Assembly (NCBI GenBank): GCA_017484285.1
Contig: JAFUTH010000015.1
Coordinates: forward strand, 302,134 to 366,133
DNA from: Treponema sp.
GTDB lineage: Bacteria > Spirochaetota > Spirochaetia > Treponematales > Treponemataceae
Direction of reading: 5' to 3'
DNA length: 64,000 bases
The position numbers and the translations under genes are program-made. Below are positions 51,697-61,357 of the stretch, in pieces. The stretch's first letter is position 1; each line of letters starts with the position of its first letter. The notes beneath the pieces were generated by a model. The model had not been told where the DNA came from and did no database searches. It saw nothing but the letters and a program-made list of their open reading frames with translations.

Positions 51697-52827
51697 ATTT
51701 TGTCGGATTGGCTGATACACAGCCCGTCCGTTCAAAATAATTTTCCCGTTTTCGACGGCGATTTTTGCAAGCACGCGCACCGGTCGCTCCCCGTCAATCG
51801 CAGGATACGGCGACTCCTCAAAGAAGAGCGGCACGAATCCCTCCACCCGTTCCATGTCCTGATACCCGACGAGCAAGTCGCACCGATAAGACTTTCCCTC
51901 AGCAACGGAATTCGACACGCGACCCGACCAATCGACCCAGCAGCCAAGATACAATTCCGGCTCTTTTGCGACCTGCGCATAATCAACATTGTCTCCGTAA
52001 TCAGAGAGCGAGTCAAAAGTCGGTTCTGTAAAATACGATGCTATCATGCGTGCTTTTGCTTTGATTGCATCGCTCGCATTTGAGTTCAGCAGGCGATTTA
52101 TCTCGACGAGCGAAGCATTTTCGCGATAATCCTGAAAATAGGTCATCGCCATGTCATAGGATTTTTTTATCTGTGTATCACTCAGAATGTATTTATAATT
52201 CCCGCCAGACAAATCCTTCTTCTGTGCGTTTCCAATTTCCTCAACGGAAAGAAAAAGCTCACTCAAATCCGCGCGCTGGGAGATTGACGGCAAATGCACA
52301 CGCCGCGCCGCGCGAGAAAAAGAGCCGAAATTGAAAATAAAAAGCGCGAGCACAACGCCCGCAAGCGCAGAAAGTGCGATTCTCTTTATTGTGTCAGGAT
52401 TTACGCCCAACGGTGGATAAAAACGCTCAATGTCTCCCGAATCGACCGCCTTGCACAACTCATCGTATGAGCCGTGCGTTTTTATGAATTCCATCGCGCT
52501 TAGCGCCGTCTTATTCCCCGGAGCATAATCAAGCACATCAAGATAGTATTCAATCGCGCGATCCGTGTCACCGCGACGCAAAAAAAGCACCGCCTGCGCA
52601 TTGAGCAACGTAGGGTCTGTCATGCGGATATGGCGCGCCCGCTGGAAATAGGCGCCCGCGCTCCCCGTGTCGCCGAGATACAAACAGGCAAGCCCCGCCG
52701 TGAGGAAATAGTCAAAACTCTCGCGGTAAATCTCAGGATTATTGCCTGATTCAAGAAGAGAAATCACATAGGAAAATTTTCGTCGCTGCAAAAGCGAATG
52801 CGCTTTTTCCAAATCCGTGCGACTCAT
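51694..52827 (-). CDS. TPR-containing membrane protein of unknown function
   Basis: 377 residues. TPR-like repeats over about 1-125 (DTGSAGAYFQRARHIRMTDP, DTDRAIEYYLDVLDYAPGNK), one transmembrane helix near 150-170 (IALSALAGVVLALFIFNFGS), then an extracytoplasmic part ending in a beta-rich domain (LYLGCWVDWSGRVSNSV ... VRVLAKIAVENGKIILNG) that may be OB-like. Three bases separate it from the preceding gene. The three genes from here to 55211 appear as a conserved treponemal group next to recA. Confidence 0.75.
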   Translation of the reverse strand: MSRTDLEKAHSLLQRRKFSYVISLLESGNNPEIYRESFDYFLTAGLACLYLGDTGSAGAYFQRARHIRMTDPTLLNAQAVLFLRRGDTDRAIEYYLDVLDYAPGNKTALSAMEFIKTHGSYDELCKAVDSGDIERFYPPLGVNPDTIKRIALSALAGVVLALFIFNFGSFSRAARRVHLPSISQRADLSELFLSVEEIGNAQKKDLSGGNYKYILSDTQIKKSYDMAMTYFQDYRENASLVEINRLLNSNASDAIKAKARMIASYFTEPTFDSLSDYGDNVDYAQVAKEPELYLGCWVDWSGRVSNSVAEGKSYRCDLLVGYQDMERVEGFVPLFFEESPYPAIDGERPVRVLAKIAVENGKIILNGRAVYQPIRQN

Positions 52828-52830
52828 TGC

Positions 52831-54129
52831 TTACTGCTGCCTCAACTTTTCAAGAATTGCATCAAGTTCTGCGTTCAGATGAGAGACTTCGACCGGATTT
52901 ACGTTGTCTGACGACTGCAAGGAATCAATGCGGTCGATAAGACGCTGGATATACTCGGGGTCAAGCTGATAATCCTTGATGGGCGGCACGACGAATTCTA
53001 CATCAGTGCGCTTATCAAGATTTTCTTCTTCGGGCTTAGGCTTCAGCGGCTTTTTTATGACAGGAAGCGCAACCTCGTCTTCCTCTTTTTTTTCTTCCTC
53101 CGGAATCTCAAGCCCGTCGATGTAGTACAAACCGTACGGCGACTCAAAATCATCCGCAGCCGCAATGAAGAAAGTGACATCAGTCGTGTCGCCCGGAATC
53201 AGTTTTGTCTCCTCCCAATCAATCATGACAGCAGAATCGGCATTTGCCCGTGAATCAGTAAAACTCCTGCCCCGGACAGAGCTTGCGTTCCAGTCCATTC
53301 GTCTGAGCACGTCAACATTTCCGAGCGTGACAAAGCGAACCGGCGTAATGTCACCGCCGTCGAGCAAGATTTGGAACGTATTCTCGCCATTTGAGACGAT
53401 GATACAGCGCTCGCTCTTCATATCAGAAGCGATGAATTGCACCTCGTTGTCGATTTTTGTACCGGTGGCAGTCACGAACGGATGCCCCGAACTTTCTCCG
53501 CACGAGGTGTCAAGCAGTGCGCGCAACGCGACCGAGTGTTTTCGCCCGGAGATATTCACAAGGTAGGTTTTGATTTGAACGATGTCCTCGTCATATTTTT
53601 CGCGGCTCGCGATAAAAGAAAAATCGATAAACATCTGAATGGTTTTCGCGACCGTGTACACCAATTGTGCGCCACTGTCTTTGTCAAGGCGACGAATCTC
53701 ACGCTTTATATTGTTTGCCTCATTGAGACGATACAGTTTTTTGTCTATCTTGAGATAAAAACTGCTCGACGCAAAGGAATCGGCAAGAGAAAGCAAAGCG
53801 CGCTCTCCTTTTTCAGATTGCACGAAGATATTAAAATTGCCTTTTGGTCCGATGAATTCGGCACGGAGAAAATTTTTTTTGCAGTTGTAGTAATCCGTCG
53901 TGTGATATTTGACGCCGAAGAAATCATCTGTTTTTTCGGTCAGCTTTTCTTTGGCGGCCTTTTTCTGCTCTTTTTTCTTTTTTTTCGCATCGTCGGATTT
54001 ATTAGACTCAGCGGATTTTTCCGTCAGTTCGGTGGATTCCTGCGTCTGAGACTCAGCGTCGCCGTCATCGGCGAACACACGGGCACTGAGCGATACACAC
54101 AAAAACAAAGCAACGAGTATTTTTTTCAT
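52831..54129 (-). CDS. Secreted protein of unknown function
   Basis: 432 residues. Signal peptide (KKILVALFLCVSLSARVFA), then a very charged Glu/Lys/Ser stretch (about 22-65), a beta-rich middle (LRAEFIGPKGNFNIFVQSEK, FFIAAADDFESPYGLYYI), a Pro/Glu/Lys linker near 340-375 and a C-terminal helix (PEYIQRLIDRIDSLQ). No catalytic motif seen. Overlaps the next upstream gene by four bases (ATGA). Probably periplasmic. Confidence 0.72.
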   Translation of the reverse strand: MKKILVALFLCVSLSARVFADDGDAESQTQESTELTEKSAESNKSDDAKKKKKEQKKAAKEKLTEKTDDFFGVKYHTTDYYNCKKNFLRAEFIGPKGNFNIFVQSEKGERALLSLADSFASSSFYLKIDKKLYRLNEANNIKREIRRLDKDSGAQLVYTVAKTIQMFIDFSFIASREKYDEDIVQIKTYLVNISGRKHSVALRALLDTSCGESSGHPFVTATGTKIDNEVQFIASDMKSERCIIVSNGENTFQILLDGGDITPVRFVTLGNVDVLRRMDWNASSVRGRSFTDSRANADSAVMIDWEETKLIPGDTTDVTFFIAAADDFESPYGLYYIDGLEIPEEEKKEEDEVALPVIKKPLKPKPEEENLDKRTDVEFVVPPIKDYQLDPEYIQRLIDRIDSLQSSDNVNPVEVSHLNAELDAILEKLRQQ

Positions 54130-55211
54130 TTTTCACCGTCCTCAGATTGCTCATCGAGAAGATACTGCAACTGTTTCGCCTTTCGCTTGAGCGCCTGAAC
54201 TTCGGCATCACTCGCAGTCACCGATGAGTTTGAATCACCAGAAGACTTTGGCGCAGCAGAAGATGAGGTATTTTTGTTGTTATTTTTGACACGGATAGAC
54301 GACTCGTTAACGGTTTGAATGACCGTTTTAATAACCGGCTGTTTGATTGCGCCCTCGACCTTGCGCTCTGGCTCCGGTGCTTTGACCTCGGCAACGCTCA
54401 ACCCATCGTCTTTTGGCGGCTCTTCCTCACCCGGCTCAGCATATACGTACACCGGCTCGCTTCCTTCGAGCAGCGCCTCAAGTTCTGCGATTCGGGCGAG
54501 CGCGTCTATCAGCTCTTTTTTAACGCCAAGCTGGTCTTCAAGCTGATACACGCGAATCTGACGCTCATATTCCTCACGCGTCGAAAGGTTTTCTTCGCCG
54601 ATAACTTTAAGCAGATACAGCAATTTTTCCTCACGAGTGCGCCGTTCAATCAAATCCAATTTGTATTGTGCCTGCGGTGCTTTTTCGCACGCCGGATAGT
54701 CCTCAACAAGCCGCTCATACAACCCACGCGCCGGCTCAAAATTGTATTCGTCGTAAAACGCCTCTGCAATCCAAAACAACGCCATCGGGTACAAGTCGCT
54801 TTCGGGATTCTGGTGACAAAAATCGCTCATGGCGAGCACAGAGTCTTCGTTTCGGGCGAGAAGATGTAGCAATCTGCCGTTCTGATACTGAATGTACTCA
54901 CGGTACGGACTGAACGCAAACTGCTCGAGAAACTTTTCGCAATCAGCCTGAGCCTGCTTGTACTCACCGGCATACACCTCGCTTTTTATGAGCATGAAAA
55001 GCGTCTCATCATTCGCGCTGCCCGGTGCGGAAACGACCTTCCGCAAGAAAAAAATCGCAGAAACCCAGTCTTCGTTTTTATACGCCTCATAGCCCTGCGT
55101 CAAATTGGCATTTTCGTTCTCAGAAAGCTTTGACGGCTTTTTTTGAGCAAACACAGCGGGGGAGAAAAAAGCGCATATGCACACGACAAGCAAAAAACGA
55201 TAGAAGTTCAC
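54126..55211 (-). CDS. Exported TPR protein (YbgF/BamD-like repeats) with C-terminal coiled coil
   Basis: 361 residues. Signal peptide (FYRFLLVVCICAFFSPAVFA). TPR-like repeats at about 35-200 (QGYEAYKNEDWVSAIFFLRK, EYKQAQADCEKFLEQF, DEYNFEPARGLYERLVEDYP) resemble envelope proteins of the YbgF/BamD type. The C-terminal third is Ser/Asn-rich, then a short coiled coil (EVQALKRKAKQLQYLLDEQ). Directly downstream of rpe with one base between stop and start. Confidence 0.75.
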   Translation of the reverse strand: MNFYRFLLVVCICAFFSPAVFAQKKPSKLSENENANLTQGYEAYKNEDWVSAIFFLRKVVSAPGSANDETLFMLIKSEVYAGEYKQAQADCEKFLEQFAFSPYREYIQYQNGRLLHLLARNEDSVLAMSDFCHQNPESDLYPMALFWIAEAFYDEYNFEPARGLYERLVEDYPACEKAPQAQYKLDLIERRTREEKLLYLLKVIGEENLSTREEYERQIRVYQLEDQLGVKKELIDALARIAELEALLEGSEPVYVYAEPGEEEPPKDDGLSVAEVKAPEPERKVEGAIKQPVIKTVIQTVNESSIRVKNNNKNTSSSAAPKSSGDSNSSVTASDAEVQALKRKAKQLQYLLDEQSEDGEK

Positions 55212-55212
55212 C

Positions 55213-55845
55213 TTACAGCTCCCACTTTAGCTTTCCGTTGAAAAAAGACGAGCCGGAAACCACGATGTCAGTTCCCGCTGAAAGAACAGAGGCAAGATTT
55301 TTTTCGTTTACGCCGCCATCAACGGAAATCAGAAAATCGAGATTGCGCTCCGCACGGATTTTCGCCAATTGCGCAACCTTGTCGAGACAATACGGAATGA
55401 GCGTCTGCCCGCCGAATCCAGGATTTACCGTCATAACGAGCACGAAATCAACGAGCGGAAGGATTTCTGAAAGCACAGAAACGGGTGTCGATGGCACGAT
55501 TGAAATACCGCATTTTTTTTCTAGCTCATGCACATGCTGAATGAGACGGTCAACATGCGTAGTCGCCTCATAATGAAAAGTAATCCAGTCTGCGCCAGCC
55601 GCTGCAAACGAATCGACCATAAGCTCAGGCTTTTCGACCATGAGATGCACATCAAAAGGCAATCGGGTGCACGGTCGGAGCGAGCGCACAACCGGCTGTC
55701 CGTAGGTAATCTGCGGCACAAACTGACCATCCATAACATCGATATGGACAGAAGAACCACCATCAGACTCAATTTTTTTTAGTGCGGAGGTCAAATCTGA
55801 AAAATCTGCTGACAGCAGAGACGGAGATAAAGCTGGCTTTTTCAT
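55213..55845 (-). CDS. rpe: Ribulose-phosphate 3-epimerase
   Basis: 210 residues from ATG 55845 (MKKPALSPSLLSADF). The TIM barrel shows HIDVMDGQFVPQITYG, PFDVHLMVEKPEL, VMTVNPGFGGQTLIP and SVDGGVNEKNLASVLSAGTD, all family hallmarks with the metal-binding His/Asp residues. It interconverts ribulose-5-P and xylulose-5-P in the pentose phosphate pathway. No Shine-Dalgarno is visible; the start lies in a small TTATTATTA-type palindrome. An in-frame upstream extension exists but looks non-coding. Confidence 0.94.
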   Translation of the reverse strand: MKKPALSPSLLSADFSDLTSALKKIESDGGSSVHIDVMDGQFVPQITYGQPVVRSLRPCTRLPFDVHLMVEKPELMVDSFAAAGADWITFHYEATTHVDRLIQHVHELEKKCGISIVPSTPVSVLSEILPLVDFVLVMTVNPGFGGQTLIPYCLDKVAQLAKIRAERNLDFLISVDGGVNEKNLASVLSAGTDIVVSGSSFFNGKLKWEL

Positions 55846-56002
55846 TATTATTGATAATAATAACAAATGAAATCCAAGTTGTAAACAAATCCGTATAAAA
55901 ATACGCAAAAGAAAGCGACAACTCCCCTTTGCCGTAATTTTTCGGCACCGCTAAAAACTTAAAACAATCTTACTGTTTTTTATAAAATATGCAAAAAAGA
56001 TA

Positions 56003-56094
56003 TTGACATAAAGAACAAAAACCTTTATAAACTTTGCCCCCGTTTTAGCGTTTTCCTTGTTTTTTATTGACTAAAAAGCCCATTTTGATATAAT
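56003..56094 (+). promoter_or_regulatory. Tandem sigma-70 promoters of the TPR-greA genes
   Basis: P1: TTGACA (56003-56008), 17 bases, TATAAA (56026-56031). P2: TTGACT (56067-56072), 16 bases, TATAAT (56089-56094). P2 overlaps the ATG at 56093, so that codon is upstream of its transcript and the ATG at 56129 is preferred. The interval from 55846 to here holds no gene that I can see. Confidence 0.65.
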
Positions 56095-56128
56095 GAAATT
56101 AATCTCTAAAAACTCTACTGTACACACT

Positions 56129-57058
56129 ATGGGCATTCAGTCGGACAATGAACTTGCAAAAGCGTATTCACTTCTCGAAGAAGGCAAGCCGTACCAAGCA
56201 CGGCAAATTCTTGACAGTGCACTAGAATACAATTTTGACAACTCAGAACTGATTTTCGCGCGGTGGTGTTGTTCTTATTGGGCAGATTTCATTCAGAATC
56301 TCCCGGTGCTAGAGCCATATGAACAGGGTGACAGTCTTATCGCACGTTGGAAGACTTTCCGAGTCGACTATGAGCGTCAAAAAGAAGTCTTCCAAAAGAC
56401 ACTGTATGCCATTCAAAAAGGGATTTTTACGCGTGCGCTTGATGCATACGAATCAGTCAAAGCCGAAGGAAACGCATTCCAGCATGCAGAACTCTTCCGT
56501 AAAAAAGGCTTGTGCTGCAAAAAACTCGGCAAATACGAAAGCGCGCTCACCCTCTTGCAGGAAGCGCATCAGCTTACGCAGTCTTCCGCGGCAGTGCTTG
56601 CGGAAATGGCGGACTGTTTCGCGCTCTGCGGCGAGGACAAAAAGGCAAAGGTCTTGTTCCGTGAGGCGTTTTTTATCGATGCGCAAAAGATTGAGCTCCA
56701 GTTTCTTGACTCAGAGCTCATCTGCTCGCTCATCAAGCGGGTGCGCGAAAAGGGCTACATAAACGCGGAATTGCAGGAATGGATTCCCGTGTATGGCGTG
56801 CTCTACGGAGTGTTCAACGTAAAACGGGAGCTTCGCACGCAGGAAGCAGGCAGGCTCAAGCAGGAAATATACGCAAAGGAAAACGAAATCAAGGATCCCT
56901 CAAGCGACTCCAAGATTTTAGTTCCCAAGCTGATAAACATGTATTTCTGGCTTATCGACCATTATGCGCGAATCAACGAAGGCAACGAAAAAATCAACGA
57001 GTGCCTTTTGCAGATTCGGGTGCATGATGAAAACATATATCGAATGTATACAAAATAA
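56129..57058 (+). CDS. TPR-repeat cytoplasmic protein upstream of greA
   Basis: 309 residues from ATG 56129 (MGIQSDNELAKAYSLLEEGK); the ATG at 56093 lies in the P2 -10 box. TPR-like helix pairs at about 5-40, 95-130 (FTRALDAYESVKAEGNAFQH) and 130-200 (KYESALTLLQEAHQLTQ, GEDKKAKVLFREAFFID). No enzyme motif. A 23-base gap to greA implies co-transcription. Its role is not known; linkage suggests an RNA polymerase or stress-related scaffold at most. Confidence 0.78.
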   Translation: MGIQSDNELAKAYSLLEEGKPYQARQILDSALEYNFDNSELIFARWCCSYWADFIQNLPVLEPYEQGDSLIARWKTFRVDYERQKEVFQKTLYAIQKGIFTRALDAYESVKAEGNAFQHAELFRKKGLCCKKLGKYESALTLLQEAHQLTQSSAAVLAEMADCFALCGEDKKAKVLFREAFFIDAQKIELQFLDSELICSLIKRVREKGYINAELQEWIPVYGVLYGVFNVKRELRTQEAGRLKQEIYAKENEIKDPSSDSKILVPKLINMYFWLIDHYARINEGNEKINECLLQIRVHDENIYRMYTK

Positions 57059-57081
57059 TTTTAGGGATATAGGAGTATTTT

Positions 57082-59808
57082 ATGTCAAAAGAGCTCGTGG
57101 ATTTGGTACAGGCGAAACTCAAAGAAGACACTTGGACCCGCGCAACAATCAGCAACTACACAAAGAATAACCTGATTGAGTTGACAACCATTGTAGAGAA
57201 AGCACGCAACGAAAACTGCATCGACGAAATCAAAGCAGTATGCGACGAGCAGCTTTCTCACACGAAAGACAGCATTACTGCCTTGTATATTTCAGGAATG
57301 CTCGGTCTCAAGCAAGGTTCGCTGGACAATTCTTCATTAGAAACGCTCGTTGACATCTTCCAGAACAACCACAAAGAGCCAATCGTCGTGTACATGTGCG
57401 AAACAATCCTCGCAGACGACGCATCAAACAAATTCGCGCTCCGCACGCTCGCCACAAACTACGAGCAGGCAGGAAACGACGAATTGTGGGCAATCTACGA
57501 AAAAATCGTCAAGGTCGATTTTTCAGAAGCAGAAATCGCCAAAAAGCTCGCCGACCACTACGAGGCTGCCGGTGACACCGAAAAAGCGAACGACTTCTAC
57601 AAAAAAGCCCTGCTCCGCTATGTGAACAACAAGAACATCAACTCGGCAAAAGAAATCTGGTCTAAGCTCGTCGCCACCATTCCGGAAGAAATCGACTTCT
57701 TCTTGCTGGTGCAGCGAAAAATCGCAAAGGCAATCAGCGCGGACAAATCGGCGCTCATGATGCAGGAGCTTTACAACTGGTACAAAGACAACAAAAAATG
57801 GGACATCGCGATTGACATTCTCAAGCTCAACCTCACGATTGACCCGAAAGATCCGTGGGCACGCCGCGAAATTTCAGAATGCTACGCGCAGAAATACGCA
57901 GACCACAGCCATGTCGAAGAATACATCCGCTCTTCTGACCTCAACCAGAGCTACCGCAACGTCTTCGAGGCAATCTCAGACTTCGAAAAGCACATCGCGT
58001 TCGATGCGCGCGCATTCGTCTATCACCGCACTTGGGGCGTCGGCGTAATTCTCAAGGTCGAGAACGATACGCTCAGAATCAACTTCGGAAAGAACGGCAC
58101 CAAAGACATCTCGCTCAAAATGGCAGTCAACGCGCTCCAGCCACTCTCACGAGAGCACATCTGGGTCATCAAGGCTACGGTCGGATCAAAATCTTCAAAA
58201 TTCAAAACAAAGGAAGATTTAGCAAAAGAAATCAAAACGAACAAAGCGTGGGCGCTCAAAACAATCATCACGAGCTTCAACAACAGCTGCGACTTCAAGA
58301 AAATCAAGGCAGAGCTTGTTCCGTCAATTCTTTCTACAAGCGAATGGACGAGCTGGAACAGCGGCGCAAAAAAATTGCTTGAGGAAGACTCAACATTCGG
58401 CGTAAACCCGAACAACATCAACGAATACACAGTCCGCGAGCGCGCAATCACTCCGGAAGAAAAATACTCAAACGAATTCAAGGCACAGAAAGCATTCTTC
58501 GCCCGCATCGACATTCTCTACAAATTCATCGAGGACGACTCAACGGACAAAGAGAGCGAGCTTCTTGCCGACATGTTCAGCTACTTCACGGGCTTCCTCA
58601 AGTCATTCAACGAAGTCGATGAGCAGGTCATCGCGTCTTATCTCGTCGTCGAGGACGTCGGTCTCAAGATTCCAGAGCTTAAATTCCAGAGCAAGTACAC
58701 CTTCGCTCAGTTCTACGGCGAAATCGAAAATCCAAAAGAGATGTACACGATTCTCAAAGGCTCAAAGAAGGGCGATTTGCGCGACAAATTCCTCACGAAA
58801 GTCAAGGACGTGCTCCCGAACTGGGAAGACGAATACATCAAGATGTTCCCGGCGATTCTCCGTACGGACACGCTCGCAACGATTATCGGCGCGGGGCATG
58901 TCGACAAGGTTCAGCGCCTTGCCGTGTCAGCGTTCGACGATTTCCGCAGCTACCGCGACGTGATTCTCTTCTTGTTCGACGAATGCAGCGAAGAAGACTG
59001 GTTTAAGGCGACGGAAATCCCGCTCCAGAAGCAGCTCATCGCAATCGTCAATATCATTTCTCAGTGCTACCGCGAAATCGACAACCACGTTGAGTCAACC
59101 GAGAACAAAAAAATCATCAAGAACGCGTGCAAAATGCTCTTCGACAAGGACAACAACAAATATGCATCGTTCATGCTCTCATGCGACGAAGAGCAGATGT
59201 CTCACATGTACACGCTCGTTGACGACATCGTGGAGCTTGACGGCGTAATCAAAACGCAGCTCCGAAACAAGATTCTCGAGAAATATCCGGACTACAAATT
59301 CCACACCACCGAAGAAAAATCGGCGGCTCCAAAGGGCATGCTGGTCACGGCGAAAAAGCTCGAAGAAAAACGCAACCTCGTCGAAAAGATGCAGAACGAA
59401 GACATTCCTGCTATCGCAAAAGAAGTTGCCGAAGCAAAGGAAAAGGGCGACTTGAAGGAAAACGCCGAGTACATCGCCGCGAAAGAAGCGCAGCACAAGC
59501 TCGGAAACGACCTCAAACGCTTGCAGGAAGAGCTTGCCCGTGCGGTCATCTTCGACCCGACAACGGCAACATCTTCACTCGTTTCATTCGGAACGACTGT
59601 CACGCTCTTCAACAAGGATTCTTCAAGCGAAGAGGTGTACACAATCCTCGGACCGTGGGAATCAGACCCGGAGAACGGCGTAATCTCGTACATGTCTCCG
59701 TTCGGAAACGCAATTCTCGACCGCAAAGTTGGCGAATCGCTCTCATTCACAATCAACGAGCACAAGTACAACTTTGAAGTCAAAAAGATTGTAATCGCAA
59801 AACTGTAA
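57082..59808 (+). CDS. greA: Transcript cleavage factor GreA with large N-terminal extension
   Basis: 908 residues. Residues from about 753 form a GreA: coiled-coil part MLVTAKKLEEKRNLVEKM, then AKEKGDLKENAEYIAAKEAQ (acidic tip residues kept) and the FKBP-like C-terminal domain (YTILGPWESDPENGVISYMS, LDRKVGESLSF). The first 750 residues are helical with TPR-like repeats (GDTEKANDFYKKALLRY, DIAIDILKLNLTIDPKDPWA) and an embedded beta region near 310-345 (AFVYHRTWGVGVILKVEND). GreA rescues backtracked RNA polymerase. Long GreA forms are known in treponemes. GGAG precedes the start; a terminator follows the stop. Confidence 0.95.
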   Translation: MSKELVDLVQAKLKEDTWTRATISNYTKNNLIELTTIVEKARNENCIDEIKAVCDEQLSHTKDSITALYISGMLGLKQGSLDNSSLETLVDIFQNNHKEPIVVYMCETILADDASNKFALRTLATNYEQAGNDELWAIYEKIVKVDFSEAEIAKKLADHYEAAGDTEKANDFYKKALLRYVNNKNINSAKEIWSKLVATIPEEIDFFLLVQRKIAKAISADKSALMMQELYNWYKDNKKWDIAIDILKLNLTIDPKDPWARREISECYAQKYADHSHVEEYIRSSDLNQSYRNVFEAISDFEKHIAFDARAFVYHRTWGVGVILKVENDTLRINFGKNGTKDISLKMAVNALQPLSREHIWVIKATVGSKSSKFKTKEDLAKEIKTNKAWALKTIITSFNNSCDFKKIKAELVPSILSTSEWTSWNSGAKKLLEEDSTFGVNPNNINEYTVRERAITPEEKYSNEFKAQKAFFARIDILYKFIEDDSTDKESELLADMFSYFTGFLKSFNEVDEQVIASYLVVEDVGLKIPELKFQSKYTFAQFYGEIENPKEMYTILKGSKKGDLRDKFLTKVKDVLPNWEDEYIKMFPAILRTDTLATIIGAGHVDKVQRLAVSAFDDFRSYRDVILFLFDECSEEDWFKATEIPLQKQLIAIVNIISQCYREIDNHVESTENKKIIKNACKMLFDKDNNKYASFMLSCDEEQMSHMYTLVDDIVELDGVIKTQLRNKILEKYPDYKFHTTEEKSAAPKGMLVTAKKLEEKRNLVEKMQNEDIPAIAKEVAEAKEKGDLKENAEYIAAKEAQHKLGNDLKRLQEELARAVIFDPTTATSSLVSFGTTVTLFNKDSSSEEVYTILGPWESDPENGVISYMSPFGNAILDRKVGESLSFTINEHKYNFEVKKIVIAKL

Positions 59809-59816
59809 GACACGTT

Positions 59817-59842
59817 CCCCGCTTCGGCGGGGATTTTTTTTC
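59817..59842 (+). terminator. Intrinsic terminator of greA
   Basis: CCCCGC, TTCG loop region, GCGGGG, then A and eight T. Confidence 0.9.
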
Positions 59843-59864
59843 CATTTTCCGTTTTCAATTTTTG

Positions 59865-59873
59865 TGGTATACT
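59865..59873 (+). promoter_or_regulatory. Extended -10 promoter of the antiporter gene
   Basis: TGGTATACT, an extended -10 box, 8 bases before the ATG at 59882. The short gap suggests a leaderless or near-leaderless message. No clear -35. Confidence 0.45.
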
Positions 59874-59881
59874 ATTTTCCG

Positions 59882-61351
59882 ATGATTCATCTTCTGTATG
59901 ACGGCGGCATGAACGATTCTTCGGTGTCGGCGGTAATCATTTCTATTTCGATTATTCTCATGTCGGGCTTTCTGATGACGCGCGTTACAAAGCGGCTCAG
60001 GCTTCCGAATGTTACGGCGTACATCGTCGCGGGAATCATCATCGGTCCGTTCTGCTTGAACCTCGTGCCACAGCCGATTATCGACGGCACGGAGTTTTTG
60101 CCCGACATCGCGCTTGCGTTCATCGCTTTTTCAACGGGGCAATTTTTCCGAGTTGATGTGCTCAAAAAAAACGGCGCGAAGGTCGTCATCATCACGCTTT
60201 TTGAGGCACTGGCGGCTTCATTGCTCGTGTTCATTCTCACTTTCTTTGTTCTGCATTTAAATCTCGCCTTTTCGATTGTGCTTTCCGCGCTCGCTTCGGC
60301 GACTGCCCCCGCTTCCACCATGATGACGATTCGACAGACGGGCGCAAAGGGCGATTTTGTGGAAACGCTTTTGCAAGTGGTCGCGCTCGACGACATCGTA
60401 GGTCTCTTGGCGTACAGCGTGGCGATTTCGATTGCCGTGCATTCCGCAACGGGCGAGGCATTTTCCCTTTCGCGCGTGTTTGTTCCGATTCTCACGAACG
60501 CGCTCGTTCTCTTTTTGGGCGCGGTGTTCGGCGTGGCACTTTCGCTTCTCGTAAAGCCAAAGACCCGTTCAAGTGACAACCGCCTTATCATCTCGGTCGC
60601 GCTCCTGTTCGCGTTCTGCGGCATCTGCACGATTTTTGAAGTCTCTCCACTGCTCGGCTGCATGTCAATGGGAACGATGTACATAAATCTCACCGACGAT
60701 GACAAGCTCTTCAAGCAGCTCAGCTATTTTTCGCCGCCCTTTTTGCTCATGTTCTTCGTTCGTTCGGGAATGAGCTTTGACCTTCCCGCGCTCGTAAACA
60801 CAACGGGTTCTATCGGCTCTTCCCCGCTCCTTTTAATCGGCGTTCTTTATTTTATTATCCGCATTGTCGGAAAATATCTCGGCGCGTTTTTGGGCTGTCT
60901 CATTGCAAAAAAGCCGAAGGAAACGCGGAATTATCTCGGTCTTGCCTTGATTCCGCAGGCAGGGGTCGCAATCGGGCTTGCCGCGCTCGGGGCACGAACG
61001 CTCGGAGGCGAAACGGGCAACGCGCTTGAAACAATAATCTTGGCTTCAAGCGTTTTGTATGAACTCATCGGACCTGCCTCGGCAAAACTTTCGCTCTATC
61101 TTTCAAAATCCTACTCAACGAAGCTCGAAGATTTGGTGAGCGTGAGCGAAAAAACGCCCGACGGAAAAGAAAAATCGCAGGTGGAGCTTTTAATCGACCG
61201 AATCCAAAAGATTCAAGAAGAACTTCCCGTTCACACCACGAACGAAGACGAAGAAGCGTTCACCGAAGCCGCAGAAAACCACAATGTCGCGTTCTGGGGC
61301 GAAGTGCAAAAACAGAATATGAAAGAAATTATTCGGCGACGAAAAAAATAA
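59882..61351 (+). CDS. Cation:proton antiporter (CPA2/KefB-like)
   Basis: 489 residues from ATG 59882; a later in-frame ATG at 59909 is an alternative. About twelve membrane helices. TRVTKRLRLPNVTAYIVAGI then IIGPFCLNLV, TAPASTMMTIRQTGAKGDF and ALDDIVGLLAYSVAI (conserved acidic DD) are typical of monovalent cation:proton exchangers. The C-terminal 90 residues are soluble and charged, without a recognised nucleotide-binding domain. Likely Na+ or K+/H+ exchange at the inner membrane. Confidence 0.9.
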   Translation: MIHLLYDGGMNDSSVSAVIISISIILMSGFLMTRVTKRLRLPNVTAYIVAGIIIGPFCLNLVPQPIIDGTEFLPDIALAFIAFSTGQFFRVDVLKKNGAKVVIITLFEALAASLLVFILTFFVLHLNLAFSIVLSALASATAPASTMMTIRQTGAKGDFVETLLQVVALDDIVGLLAYSVAISIAVHSATGEAFSLSRVFVPILTNALVLFLGAVFGVALSLLVKPKTRSSDNRLIISVALLFAFCGICTIFEVSPLLGCMSMGTMYINLTDDDKLFKQLSYFSPPFLLMFFVRSGMSFDLPALVNTTGSIGSSPLLLIGVLYFIIRIVGKYLGAFLGCLIAKKPKETRNYLGLALIPQAGVAIGLAALGARTLGGETGNALETIILASSVLYELIGPASAKLSLYLSKSYSTKLEDLVSVSEKTPDGKEKSQVELLIDRIQKIQEELPVHTTNEDEEAFTEAAENHNVAFWGEVQKQNMKEIIRRRKK

Positions 61352-61357
61352 AAATTT

